Positions 24,313 to 35,815 of a stretch of 64,000 nucleotides of DNA are shown in pieces. Origin of the DNA: Corinectria fuckeliana (taxonomy: Eukaryota; Ascomycota; Sordariomycetes; Hypocreales; Nectriaceae); NCBI GenBank assembly GCA_019137255.1, contig WPDH01000141.1, positions 124,001 to 188,000 on the forward strand. The letters run 5' to 3'. A program made the translations under genes and the position numbers. The stretch's first letter is position 1, and each line of letters opens with the position of its first letter. The notes beneath the pieces were generated by a model, which made no database searches, was not told the DNA's origin, and saw nothing but the letters and a program-made list of their open reading frames with translations.

Positions 24313-26140
24313 GGTGGACAGATGAAGCTAGAGACGAGTAGACGAGATGTTGCAAAAGAGACGTTGGAGGAGTCGCGGAGCAGGAAATTGGCGCGCAGCG
24401 CTGGCAGGAGAGAAGAAGGGGCGTTGTGATGAATTTCCAGCGGATGTTTGGAGTTCGTTCTGTGGGTGGCCGCGGACGGGCATTGGCATTCGCATTGGCG
24501 CGGGGTCGATCAACACCTCTGAGGTGGCCCAAAGGGGGCACGCTGGCAAAGCCGTCTCAGGTCTTGGGGAAATAGCTGGGGATACCTGGGGCCACAGCGA
24601 AACGATGCGCAGACACGAGGTATTCAGGGCCCCTCACCGCCAATTGAAAGCACGACCGGGGGTGCTTGAGCTTGCAGGGGCTGGCTCAACTGGGCGCGCC
24701 GCTTTGGGGCACGGGCATGGGGGTGCCAGTAGGAGGGACCACACTGTATTTGTAGTTGTGTGTGCTGCACTGTGGCATATGATGAGAGGTTAGCTGTTCG
24801 TCTACTGGGTTCGTGTGTACAATGCAAATGGATCTATGTGTGTTTGCAGGTTGCAGCTATTCGTACCTGACAAGTATATGCGTCGCCAGGGGTATCGGGT
24901 TGGGCGCGATGGAGGATGTTGGCGAGAATACGGACGTGTTTAGCCAGAAGGCCTCACATGTTAACGTCCGACATGAGCACCGACGCTCCACGAGAAGCTG
25001 GAGGGCCATCATAGCCACCCGCCAGCATTGTGTTGTTTCCTGGGATGGATTAATTAGATTATAGATATATTATTTGGTCGCCGTATGTATCTATGGTTCA
25101 TGGTTCATGAGACCTTGTCTCACCACGTGCGGCTCTCCACAGGGTCACTTCAGACGATGCTACGTACGACGGCCGAATTCGTACCTACCGGTCCCTGTTA
25201 GGTCTACGTCCACAGCGCGATGGAGCAGCTCTTGTCGACCGCTAGACTACTCAGCTTCAAGACGCTACACGAATAGCATGGACTGATCATGCCTTGTTGG
25301 AGCTACCACGAAGCTGCATTGCCCAGCTGCTTGTCGGTCAATGCATCACAAATCTCAGGCCAGGCGGAGCACAGTCCCTTAACTGCATGATGCAATAGTT
25401 ATTATCCTGATTCGCAACATCCTTCTTTAATCTTTAAAAGTGTGGGAAAAGCTGCGATCCCACTATTGATCCACACTAGCTAGAGAAGGTTTTAGCCATA
25501 AGACGGGCTCCATCCACTCCCGCTCCGAGATGAAACAAATATCCATACTTCTTGCGTGAAGCCATTGTATGCAAACACTGTCTGTAGAGTAAGCCACCAA
25601 GCCTATCATTCACCTCCTACATTTTCAAGAGACCTCGCTAACAAGGCAGGGCTAGCCTCTGTGGCAATTCGAGATTTACGGCTACAATTCTACTAATGGT
25701 AATAAAATAGTTGGGAATTCGCATGGAACCAACCTACTAAGACGAAAGACCCAGCTATTAGTGTTACCCCGTACTCTACCACCAATGGCACGACAGGTTA
25801 CTAGTAGTGTCGATTGCACCTCGGAATACCTTTCTCCAGCCCATCGCGCTTCGAGATCACAACCTCAGGTGCCTCTTATTTTAGAATCCTTATGGTAAAT
25901 GGGGCCTTGTGATTTTTTCTTTTCTTTTCTCATACGCCATTCCTTAATACCATTCCTTTCTCGATGAATCTAACTAACCGACTCTCCTCTATGCTTTAAC
26001 AAAGGTCCGTGGTCAACCCGCCATGGCCATAAAAAGTGGTATCATATGTAGGCTGCTCCCAACTAAAGAAAATTCCAAGATACCGTGACGCAGACACCCC
26101 TTTTGCTTCATCATGTCCGGCCTTGTTGCTGTTCTTGGTC
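24313..26140. other. Intergenic, 1.8 kb, with alpha-tubulin promoter
   Basis: The first several hundred bases must include the alpha-tubulin promoter and leader. The rest shows only short ORFs without coding character. No tRNA or repeat was recognised. Confidence 0.5.
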
Positions 26141-27303
26141 CTAGCTTTGCTGGCTCAGCTCGCTCTGCTGCAAGTCTTCAATGCGCCGTTGGATCGCTTC
26201 TTTCTGCACCCTCAGCGCCCTGATCTCTCCATCCCGCGTTGCCGTGTCTCCGCTGAGACGGCTCTCGTTGTCCGTCATGCTGGCCGTGTCAGTCGCAGCC
26301 TCGTATGCGGGGGTTGGTGGCTCTGGATGGATGCCACATCGGCCCCTCCTCTCGTGCATCTCACCCACCATGTACATGTCAGCGTCGCCATCTTGTTGGT
26401 TTCCACTCGGCATGTCGTTCAGCTCATGTGCTCTCCTTTTCCTGGAGCGAGCCCTGTCTTTACGTATGAGGAAGAGTGCGCCGCCGACGATGGAAAGGAG
26501 CACAAATATGGCTACGCCAATGCCGATTCCTATTTTCGCGCCCAACGATAGCCCCTTGTGATCTTCTTCGGTCCCAATGTCGTCCTCATCCTTCAAACCA
26601 AGGCCAGCTTTGTCGTCTTCCTGGAAAAGGGCTCTAATCGTGTATACGCCAATTGTTGCACTATACAGGGTGGTCGTCGAGCCCGACAGGATATCGTAGG
26701 TGCGAGCTGTGTGGTTGTAAGTGATTGGCACCGCCAAAACCGTCGGGACCGTCCGTTTACACTGATCCCCGTCCAAGTAGTATTCCCTGCAGAAGATCAG
26801 CGGGGCCCAGTCAGGGGCTCTCTCTCGTAAACTTACGATGAGCAGCATATGGCTGTAGTCGTCGCCTCTTCTTTGACCTCGTTGGTGTTGACCCGAAGTG
26901 ACACAGTCGTCCATCCGTTGGGGCATGTGCCTGGGCTGAAAACGCCTGTCCGTCCCTGAAAAAACATGCCGTCGGGATAGCAAGACAGTGTGGTTGCGCC
27001 GGTAATGGGCTCCAAGTCTAGCCATGCCACAGCATCACTGTTGATTGAGCCCATCTGGTTGTCGACATTGTAAGTCCATGTGCAGTCTCGTGGCACGGTC
27101 CAATGTGTTGTCATTGGTGGGAACGTCTGGTTGTCCTCGTAGTCCTCAGTCGTTGTAGGCCCTTGGTTTGTTGTGCTTGTCGTCTGTACCAAGGTAGACA
27201 TGGCGGCTGAAGGCGAGGGCGAAATGGAGGTTGACGTCGATTTCAGAGCCGTGGTGTCAGATGCGACGGTTGAAGAGGCCATAGACTCGTCATGCGACGA
27301 CAT
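26141..27303 (-). CDS. Single-pass plasma-membrane-type protein of unknown function
   Basis: Two exons, 27303-26837 and 26786-26141, joined over a 50-nt intron, give 370 residues. Residues 1-50 are rich in Ser/Thr and suggest O-mannosylation. Residues 50-200 form a small domain with spaced Cys ('PRDCTWTYNV', 'LSCYPDG', 'PGTCPNGW', 'AICCSS', 'GDQCKR'), probably extracellular. One membrane helix lies near residues 238-262 ('IGIGIGVAIFVLLSIVGG'), followed by a basic stop-transfer 'RKDRARSRKRR' and a cytosolic tail ending in a charged helix. This is the layout of fungal surface sensors, but I recognise no named family. No cleavable signal peptide is visible at this start, so either the helix itself targets the protein or an upstream exon is missed. 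Confidence 0.65.
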
Positions 27304-28824
27304 TGCGACGATTCTGGCAGCTCACGAGACGACACCAGACCCCAAGAGATCCGGGCCGTGACAGCCACCAACTCTGTAGGGATGCCGGTTCGCCCGCAGT
27401 CAAGTTCTGCAGTTCAGCAACGGGTGTTAACGTCGTCCATCCGGGCATGTGGCCGTCGGCTGGTGGGTATGGACGCGTGGTGCTTTTAGGGGTTCGTAGG
27501 GCGACTAGATACACGGAGGAGGGGCGACTCGCGAGACTCGGGCTCAGGCGAAGGGAGCATGGAGGGCCATCGGGATGGAGGACGGAGGTCGGAGGTCGGA
27601 GGTCGGAGGACTGGGCGGTTTATCAAAGGACGAGGAACCAAGTGAACAGGCCAGAGAAGGGGAGTTCGCCCATGCCACGCGGCGCGGCGAGGCGACAGTA
27701 GCGTTGGTATTCCGTTCCCCCTTCTGAGGCCTTTGAGGGCTTGGCGAAATCTTATCACGGGTGGATGCCGAGAATGCCAAGGCCAGGATTGCACTGATAC
27801 AATGTCCACGTCGCGGCCGCTGCAGGTCTAGCTAGGCATTGCCGCTTGGGGTTGCCCTTGGCCAGCCGGGCAGGCCTTCTTGGGAGCGGCGCTGGCCAGT
27901 GTTTTGCGGCTGTTGACCGCCAGGGGCCAAGCCCTTTTTTTCGCTCAATGCCATGGCTCTTGGCTGGCGAGACGGGAGCTTCTGGGCGCTCTCGCGAACT
28001 GCGAAAGACTGGGAGGAGGGGAAATGAGCCCGGCCGCGGCGTGCCGAGATGCGGTCTTGGAACCTCCGGAAGTGGACACTCTAGGGGCGCGGCAGTGACA
28101 CCGGGGGCTCGGCGCATGGCCACAGAGAGAAAGTGCACTTGGGATTGTAGGACGAGAAGTCGGTGCGAAGTACAAGGGAGGAGTCAAGGTGAACCCGAGC
28201 AAGATTGCTCGGCAAGGGGTATTGTTACTAGCTTATCCCCCGGGCGAGGTCAGTATATCACGACTAATACGTAGAGGTATTCGTCCGCATCGTTCACATG
28301 GCGTACAAAACATCAACTGGTACCGGCACCCACTCAGGCGCTACAAGTTATATGCGATAATCGGTCGTCTAGATTGCCGGCGTCCACAGACCTCGCCTAG
28401 TCTCAGCACATTATGATTCACTTCAGATGTGACTCCCGTCGGCTTCTGCAACAAGACCCAGGCAATCGTGGAACATTGGAGAGGATAGAGCCCAGTCTTG
28501 GCACCATCCCATTGCCAAGTCGGGCAATCCAGAAAAGTCCAGCCTCTGCTCTCTCGGAACATCGGAGCTTCCAGTCCCGATGGAGGCCTTTTCTGTCGTG
28601 CGTCAGTGCGGAGAAGCCCCGCCCACAACAACCAGAAGGCCAGCGACCTAGGTCACCTGACCGGAGGGGTCGAAGGGCACGAAAACCCTACTGCCAGAGT
28701 TTTGGCCCAATTCGTAACCTCAAGCGACTCAACAACCCGCCCCTTCAAAGTCGACTGCATCCCGGCCCATCTATATTCGCTCTTCGGTAGATCAGCGAAT
28801 TCTCACAACACAACACCCGCGATC
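27304..28824. other. Intergenic, 1.5 kb, divergent promoter region
   Basis: Lies between two divergent genes. It includes the RPS15 promoter at its right end and a short tandem repeat (listed separately). No other gene was supported. Confidence 0.5.
27584..27607. repeat. GGAGGTC tandem repeat, about 3.4 units
   Basis: Three perfect 7-bp units followed by a partial one. Confidence 0.9.
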
Positions 28825-29594
28825 ATGGCTGACGAATACGTACGTTCACTCTCGATTCCCTCCTTGAAACGCGCTGCTGCGAATTAGCGGCCTCGACCCT
28901 CACAGCCGCCGCGAATTCGCCTCGTCCACGGAATTGATTGCCCAGAATACCATGACTGACCTCTGTGGGTGACAGAACGCCGAGGAGGCCGCCGAGCTCA
29001 AGAAGAAGAGAGCGTTCCGCAAGTTCTCCTACCGAGGAGTCGACCTTGACAAGTACGTTGCAACCACGAGATCCCCCCGGCCCGACGATGAAATCCATTG
29101 CGCCCGAGACGTGTGGTGTGCGCCAAAACACACAAGAACTACCGTGCTGATCTGAATCCCCTTCCAAACAGCCTTCTCGACCTCAGCTCCGACCAGCTCC
29201 GCGATGTCGTGCACGCCCGTGCCCGCAGAAGGATCAACCGTGGTCTGAAGCGCCGCCCCATGGGCCTCATCAAGAAGCTCCGAAAGGCCAAGCAGGAGGC
29301 CAAGCCCAACGAGAAGCCCGATCTCGTCAAGACTCACCTCCGAGACATGATTGTCGTCCCCGAGATGATTGGTAGCGTTATTGGTATCTACTCCGGCAAG
29401 GAGTTCAACCAGGTCGAGATCAAGCCTGAGATGGTTGGTCACTACCTGGCTGAGTTCTCTATCTCATAGTACGTTTTCTCCCCACGTTGTACCGTCGCGC
29501 TGTCAAATCCTAACCCCCCCGCAGCAAGCCCGTCAAGCACGGACGACCCGGTATTGGTGCCACGCACTCTTCTCGTTTCATTCCCCTCAAATAA
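28825..29594 (+). CDS. RPS15: 40S ribosomal protein S15 (uS19)
   Basis: Four exons: 28825-28839, 28976-29052, 29172-29468 and 29525-29594, giving 152 residues, the usual length of eukaryotic S15. Residues 'FRKFSYRGVDLDNLL' near the N-terminus and the C-terminal 'SYKPVKHGRPGIGATHSSRF' are hallmarks of uS19. It sits in the head of the small subunit and contacts tRNA in the decoding region. The start codon is followed after only five codons by an intron, a common pattern in fungal ribosomal protein genes. All junctions are canonical. Confidence 0.97.
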
Positions 29595-30066
29595 GAAGGT
29601 TGCGGTCTCGGGTGGTTTCTGCATTCACGGACATTTATGGGCGAAAAGGACTGGTTTTGGTAGAAGGGCGATGGCCTCTATCGAAGTTACTGATGACAAT
29701 GGGTACCACGATAGTACAATAAAGCAGCGCTGTCCGCTTTACAACTACCCTTTATTCCGCTGATGCTTTGAATGCCATTGGGCCATGCATGAGGCTTTGT
29801 CGGGGGCCCCTCACGACGTCCTGCAACCCCCCCTGATACCAATGATTTCCTCCCGCCCTGGGCTCAAGCCTTCACGTATCGCTGGTGTAAGAATGTCGAC
29901 TATGCAAAGTGACCTAAGAACCATCGCTACTGCCGACTCAGGAACATGACTGAGACTCAATGATATTTCCGGTGTGTCCATGCTGTGCCTGTTTCTGGGG
30001 AGGCTTGCCTAGTCGGCGTAGAGTTCTCCAGCCCCGTCGAAATACATTCAAGATACCCTTGCGACT
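29595..30066. other. Convergent 3' flanks of RPS15 and the SET gene
   Basis: About 470 bp; nothing besides expected UTR sequence was seen. Confidence 0.5.
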
Positions 30067-31148
30067 CTATCCGAGGGACCCTTGGCTCTTGTTCTCGGGT
30101 CTCATGTTCTCGGGCTTCTTATCCTCGGCTCCGAGTTTCTCTGCTTTACGGCCACAGACCCCGCAGCCAAATGGCATGCGCCCTTTGTTGTAGTGGATGA
30201 AGATCTCGTCTCCCGCCTTGATGTCTGTTGCGAGCCTGACGGTGATGGGGCACGGATCTCGCGAGTCCGTCCACTGCTCCGCGTTGGCGCACGACAGACA
30301 GGCGTGGTTGATGTGGGACGCAAGCTTGTAGATGTGGGCGCAGGTATGCTGCGAATCCCAAAACGCGTACTCTTCGACAAACTTCTTAATCTCTTTGCGG
30401 CCTCCCAGGCTCAGCTTCAGATCGCTCGGAATCCTTCGCAGCTTCTTGAAGGACTGGCGAAGGCAGAGCCGGGCGCTGGGGGTGAGCTTCTCCCACTCGC
30501 TGACGATTGTCCTCTTCCCTCGCCGCTGTCGCCAGTAGACGCAGGATAGCACAGGTGTTTCGACGATAATGGCATGGCGGTTGGGGAGGTCGCGGGTAGC
30601 AATGACGCCGAGGCCGTGGCAGCTGCTGCTGTCGAGGATGCGGACGGCGTCGTAATTCTGTGGCAAGCCGCAGGGCGTGATGCTAGGGGCCTGGGTCCGA
30701 GACGGCTCTATCTCTGTGGAATCGGCGGTGCATTTCGACGAATCCAGGTGTGTTGCTCGGAGCTTTTCGATCTGGGAATCGTCCATGTTCGGGTCTACTC
30801 CATAGAGATAGGTGAGGAATGGAACTGGAAATCGTCAAGGGATCGTTAGACCACGATACCGAATACTACACGAGAGCCAGATTCTTCAGCATGAAGATAG
30901 AACTCACCTGGTAACTCGGTGTTTGGTTTTACATCTTGGCCGGATGGACCTGCTTCACGCTCGGCGACGGAACAATCACGAGTCGAGATTGAAGACGTTT
31001 GTCGTCCTGCCAAACGTTAGAAGTTTGCGTCAATCACCAAACTCGACGATTTGTCCATACGTGATGACGTGGCTGTTTGTATGTCGCTCTGCAGCGTTGA
31101 CAAGGAGCCAGAAGGCGTGGTGTACGCGGGGTTGTTCATGGCAGACAT
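30067..31148 (-). CDS. SET-domain protein (putative lysine methyltransferase)
   Basis: Three exons, 31148-31061, 31006-30908 and 30824-30067, give 314 residues. The main exon alone could start at an internal ATG (30786, 239 residues), but two upstream exons join in phase across a 54-nt and an 83-nt intron with good branch points, so I extend it. The first 75 residues are Ser/Thr-rich. The SET fold starts near residue 127 ('GLGVIATRDLP'), has the catalytic motif as 'HINHACLSCANAEQW' near 234 (family pattern NHxCxPN), and ends 'AGDEIFIHYN' followed by a post-SET-like Cys pair 'CGVCGRK'. Such small fungal SET proteins methylate lysines of histones or other proteins; the substrate is unknown. The Pro of NHxCxPN is absent here, so activity is not certain. 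Confidence 0.72.
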
Positions 31149-31672
31149 GTGAGTGTCGAGATGAATACCTCGATACAAGCGACGAGAGTCGTCGAAGACA
31201 ATGCGATGGGCTATAATAACGATTTTAAAGCGAGTGAAACTCAGCAAGGTCCTTGATAATTCAAAATGTTGATAACAGATGGGAGCGCTAAATCCTTGGA
31301 TCAAGACAGGAACTTGGGGTCATCAAGGACAGCATCGTGCTTGCTGCGACAAACACTCGTCAATCACAGCGGAGTCACATGCAGCTATAATACTAATAGG
31401 TGGACAGACTGCTCACTTCTGCAACAATCACGGTTTGCAAGAGCATCGGCTATCTGCATTAGAACGTGGTTCTCGAGCAGGCAAGTCCCGAATTCGTCCA
31501 CACGTCTTCTGTGGCACTCACAACCCACCCTTGGGCTCGATTCCAAATACCTCTTCAGTGACAATTTCAAGGTCCGACACCGCAAGAGTATCCAGTTTAG
31601 CGACGAAGGGAAACTTGTTGACTGGTTTTAATGGAATTCCTAAATGCCGAGCCGCGTTCTAGTGTACAGCTC
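31149..31672. other. Intergenic, about 520 bp
   Basis: Upstream region of the SET gene and 3' flank of the complex I subunit gene; nothing else seen. Confidence 0.5.
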
Positions 31673-32380
31673 TCAGTCCTGCTTCTGGGCCAGCTTTCTC
31701 GCTTTCCGCTCCTCATCCTGGAGGTGCTGTTGCCTGAAGTGCTCGACAGCCCAGTCCATGTTGTTAAGGTGGCCGGCCTGGATGTTTCGGGGGGCGTAGG
31801 ATTGGAGAGCCCTTTTCATCATATAGTTAGTACCAATAACTCATGCGTTCGATCATGCTTCGATTCCTCAGCCGCCGGGGGGGGGGGGGGTAGGAANNGG
31901 GGGGGGGGGGGGGGGGGGGGGGTACGAACTCGGGGTAGGAAACATCGACGAATCGGTGCTTGTTGGAGGCGTTCTCGAAGAGGTTTCGGTCGAACGAGGC
32001 CTGCTGCGCAGCCTTGGTGTGCAGGGTGTTGAGCTCCTCCCAGTCCTTGCCCTGCGATGAGTACTTGTCGATGAGGTTGAGGATGACCGACTTCTCGCCC
32101 TCCTGCGGGACGAACTGGTAGGCGACGACGCTGCCGAAGAAGACGGCGATGGTGATGATGGATCCGGTCTGCGGGGCAAAGGCGGGTTAGCATTTTCGCA
32201 CACGCGGCAAATTGGGCTCTCGCCGGGAGAGCGCGAGGCTTTGAGGGCGATAAAACGTACGCCAAACGACTCGTTGACCTGGGCGGGCGTGTGGTGGGCG
32301 TGGGCGTCGTGGGCGTAGGTGCGCACCGTCCGCTGCAGCTGCCGGGCCACGCAGGCTGCCCTCTGTCGTGCGGCGAACAT
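31673..32380 (-). CDS. NADH:ubiquinone oxidoreductase 17.8 kDa-type accessory subunit
   Basis: Three exons: 32380-32261, 32168 to about 31926, and 31811-31673. The first encodes a basic, Arg-rich mitochondrial presequence 'MFAARQRAACVARQLQR'. The second has a hydrophobic helix 'TIAVFFGSVVAYQFVP' followed by 'KSVILNLIDKYSSQGKDWEE' and 'FVDVSYPEF'. The third encodes 'RNIQAGHLNNMDWAVEHF' and a charged tail. I recall this arrangement from the fungal 17.8-kDa complex I subunit of the inner mitochondrial membrane, about 165 residues here. The splice between exons 2 and 3 cannot be closed: exon 2 ends in phase 0 at GTACC, whereas exon 3 needs phase 2. The intron holds an unresolved poly-G tract with two N, so an assembly error is the likely cause. 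Confidence 0.78.
31877..31922. other. Unresolved poly-G tract with two N
   Basis: A long homopolymer of G interrupted by TAGGAANN. It lies in an intron of the complex I subunit gene and looks like low-quality sequence or an assembly join, since similar GGGGTAGGAA sequence appears on both sides. Confidence 0.85.
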
Positions 32381-32932
32381 GTTGGCGGGGGATTGGCGGC
32401 GTTCAATTGGGGGATTGGATCGTGAGGGCCTCGTTTGCGAAGTTGAGTCGCCAATTCCACACGAGCCGGGTTGAGGTTGTCGCCGGTCCGCGGGTTCCTC
32501 CCGCGTTACGTAAGCGGGCCCTGACCTTGTGTCGGCCAATCACCAGGCAGTTGTTTGGAATCACTTCTTCCCCATGCCCGGCTATTTACTTTGAACATCA
32601 GTCAATCTCGTCGTCTTCTCCAATTGCTACACGGGCTAGAGACATCGAAATCATCTTCCAAATGACTTATTCGACCGATGCCAAATGTGCAGGATAAACC
32701 AGTCAGTGACCTATAGTCACTGGTTGCTAACGCGAGTCATTCCCTTTCACACGCTCACAGCTTCACATCCAAGCTGGATATCGTGTTTCTTAGCAAAGGT
32801 CCAGACTAGGTGGCCGGCAGCAAAGAAATAGTACAAGTAGCCAACGCCTCCAATGAATGGTGGAGTTATCGGCGAACCAGGCAGTTCCATCCTTTACCAC
32901 CCCACATCAATATCGACATCAACATCGACACC
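32381..32932. other. Intergenic, about 550 bp
   Basis: Promoter side of the complex I subunit gene. No additional gene was recognised. Confidence 0.5.
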
Positions 32933-33684
32933 GTGGCCAAGACGGATTCTTTTATCACCGGTGCCAACTCAGGCGTCAGCCTAGCCCACGCGAGCCTGTT
33001 GCTCGAGAATTCCTATAACATCGTTGCCACGGCCAACGCTATTTCTTCTCCAAAGCTTCAGCGCCTAGATAGCTGTTCTCGGCGAACGTGGAACGCTTTT
33101 CGTCCAACATCTCGACCTCTCCCATTAGGCTAGCTTCCCCCGGCCTTGGACGGCGCAATCGAGAAGCGTGGAAAGATTGACATTTCTGGCAACAACAACT
33201 AGCTATGCCCAAGCAGAGCTTCTTGAGCATCTCGATATCGATTCCAATTCGCAAAGAACTTTAAGGTTAACATTTTCGGTATGGCTCCCTGTCCAAGTCC
33301 GGCTTAAACACACGTGAGGTGGCACAAGATATAGGCTTCCAAGGAACAGGAACGAGGGACTAGGCAAAGCATCCCTACACACACCTGCGTGCAACCATAG
33401 AGAATAGCTCTGCAACCATGGCATCTACGTCGGGTCCGGGGGGCGGCCCATTTTGCGGTGCCCTTATTCGTCTTCCCATAAAGGCTGCCGCCATGCACTT
33501 CTTCATGGAGTCTCTTGTGTACGAGATGGAAGGGCTCGACCCTCCGATCAGAGTCAAATTAGTGGTGCCGCACGGAGGCGCCGACGAGATCAACAGCACT
33601 GCCACAACGGTAGCCAGCCTTGCGGGCGAGATACGGCCAGAGCTGCAGAGATACATGGATGAGATTAGGGTGGGATCCATGTGA
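32933..33684 (+). pseudogene. Decayed short-chain dehydrogenase/reductase
   Basis: The SDR family is clear but the frame is broken several times. The start reads 'FITGANSGVSLAHASLLLEN', the Rossmann TGxxxGxG motif with its last Gly changed to Ser. Then come 'ALDGAIEK' and 'KIDIS' in a second frame (expected before the NNAG motif), a stop-containing middle, and from 33418 an open stretch 'STSGPGGGPFCGA' and 'MHFFMESLVYEMEG', which is the region after the catalytic Ser. The catalytic YxxxK segment lies near 33463-33490 but only in a shifted frame. No intron set repairs all breaks. It was probably an NADP(H)-dependent reductase. Some changes are transitions, but indels dominate, so this is ordinary decay rather than RIP alone. 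Confidence 0.72.
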
Positions 33685-35011
33685 GACCTTGCGAGAGATG
33701 GAAGGTCTTGGACCGGGCCGGTCGAGGGCTGTGTATTTTCTTGTTCGGCGTGTAAAGTGGACGAGGAATGAGAATGCGGTGCAGCGGCGATCGATCCAGA
33801 TTCGATCTCGACTGTGTCTCCGGGGTTTTTGTTTTTTTCCCACCAATGCATTCATTATGCATAGAGCAGCAGACCTAAAAAAGCAACCTGGTCCGTATGC
33901 ATGATTTGTCTCGCGCAAACATGTACGATGACTCTGCGGTGACGACAAAATGAGGGACGGAACTGTGCCGCCTCCCAAACCCGCACCGCAGCCGGCCCTC
34001 GACGAACAGTGCGCCTTTCGGCCCCGAGCCAGTCGGGATAACATTTGGCCCAGGCTTTCGAGATGGGTCCGGAAGGCAAGCGACTTGAAGGCGGGACCGG
34101 GAGGGGGGGAGGGGGGAGCAGTAGGTTCTTTGGTGATAGGAGGCAAAGGCAAAAATGGCGACGAGTCGGGAAAGGCTCGGCACGCGCTGTCGTCATAAAG
34201 ATTCGACAGACAAAGGACGCGGGGAAGCAAAAAAGGCAAACAGTTCCAAGCCGTTCTTTTGGATGCGGGGTGGGAAGGTCTAGACTATCTATCTAGCAAG
34301 TACCTACACTTACAGGTTTGTCACACACACGCACAAACACACGCACTCTCAGATACATACTGATGAACAGCCTTTTTTCTCTCATGTTTTTCTCGCTGCC
34401 CTCCTTCTTTGTCTCCCAATCCGGGGTCTCGACACCTCGCCCAAAGCTAACCTTTGTCACACTGTGACAGTGGTCATGAGACGAGATGAGGATTTCCTCC
34501 GTCACTTACACGTTGTCGATGTTCCGGCTGTGACGGCCTTTCGCATCATTTTGCGCGTCCTCAACTCTCGTCCCGGTGCAGGACGCAACGTTAAAACAGA
34601 AGGGACTGCCTCTTGCACACGCATGTCGCCTTTCCTGTTCTGTTCCGCTCTGTTCTGCTCCATGTCCTTGTCCACGTCCATGCCTGTTCCACACACTCAT
34701 CCACCAAAACATCATCAGGCTATGCTGTACGCCCGGCATGACCCCGTCGCATCGAATCGAGTAGCCAAGGCCTCGCCGCAGCAGTGATACATACACATCT
34801 ACCACACGAACAGAGAACAGACCACGAATGAGGGCCAGGCCTCAGCTTACCTGCCAACCTATATACCCTCCCCCCAAGGCGGAAAAGAAAGAAGACCACC
34901 TCTACGAAACACTCACATCCATCGTCCCGTACTCGGTCACGCAGGTCGCAACTCTTTTCCCACACCGAAAATAAAAGAAAAAAAAGGAGAAACCCCACGA
35001 AACCCAGCAAG
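33685..35011. other. Intergenic, 1.3 kb
   Basis: Shows G-rich tracts near 34085-34120, CA-rich repeats near 34325-34350 and CT-rich sequence; ORFs in it look like chance. No gene was supported. Confidence 0.45.
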
Positions 35012-35362
35012 ATGTGTCACACCGTCATCGCGCAGCGGATGTGCCAAGTCTGCCAGCGCTGCCAGGGCGAGACGGTCATCGACTTCACCAGATGCGCGCG
35101 CAAGTGTTCGAGTCCGTTCTACTGCCTGACGCCCACGCCGCAGATGGAGGTCTGCGCGTTCTGTGCGGCCGCGACGGCGACGACGACGATGCTTTCCTGC
35201 TCCACACCGGTCCTCGCACGACATAGTGCTTCCAAGGAGACAGCGGACGCCGCCACCGTCGCCGTCGCCGTCGCCGTGCCCGGTCGGCGGCCGCTCTACG
35301 ACTACCCGTTCGCGCAGGCGGTGACGGTCCGAACCCCGGAGGTGGGCCGCCACGCCGCGTGA
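35012..35362 (+). CDS. Small Cys-rich hypothetical protein, 116 aa
   Basis: A single-exon frame that starts 'MCHTVIAQRMCQVCQRCQGE' after an A-rich leader. Cys pairs are concentrated in the first 55 residues (CQVCQRC, then C28-C32, C38 and a CAFC pair), a pattern of a small zinc-binding fold or structural Cys cluster. Similar short 'MCH...' proteins occur in ascomycete genomes, to my memory without function. The rest is low-complexity Ala/Thr/Val. No signal peptide is visible, so it is not a typical secreted effector. The GC-rich composition means the frame could partly be chance, hence medium confidence. Confidence 0.5.
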   Translation: MCHTVIAQRMCQVCQRCQGETVIDFTRCARKCSSPFYCLTPTPQMEVCAFCAAATATTTMLSCSTPVLARHSASKETADAATVAVAVAVPGRRPLYDYPFAQAVTVRTPEVGRHAA

Positions 35363-35705
35363 ACGGGATGGGGATGGGAGGGTTGGTTTCTCGGAGACGC
35401 TGGTACAGCTTCCCGGCCGGGGTCTAATCTACAGCCCATGTCCTCGGTCTGAGGAGACCCCGCCTGCAAGGTAGAAGGGAGGCGGATGGAGGCGAGGTGG
35501 AAGGAGGCGAGGTGATAACGAACAGGAGGTGAAGAGGAAAGCTACCTACCTACCTACCTAGTAGGTATGGTGGGATGGGAGTGTACCTACTATGCATCTA
35601 ACTAGATACTTACACCAGATTGCTACGAAAGTACAAACACGGAAGGGTGGGTGCTGGATCGGTTCCATTATTGATTCTTCACACACAAGCATGTCTCGTC
35701 ACACC

Positions 35706-35815
35706 TGGCGCATCACACATCACACATCACATCGCCCATCTGCACTCATCGCACATGGCACATCACGCATCACGCATCTCACATCACACATCACACATCA
35801 CATTTCACATTCTCA
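35706..35815. repeat. CATCACA-type minisatellite
   Basis: Imperfect 5- to 8-bp units of CATCACA, CACATCG and CATCACG over about 110 bp. A related CACATTGCA patch lies at 36253-36280. Confidence 0.8.

Noticed and set aside
31877..31922. G-quadruplex or functional poly-G element
   Set aside because: The two N and the duplicated GGGGTAGGAA suggest a sequencing or assembly artefact rather than a biological motif.
33559..34239. 226-codon minus-strand ORF
   Set aside because: It overlaps the SDR remnant and low-complexity sequence and has no recognisable motif or coding character.
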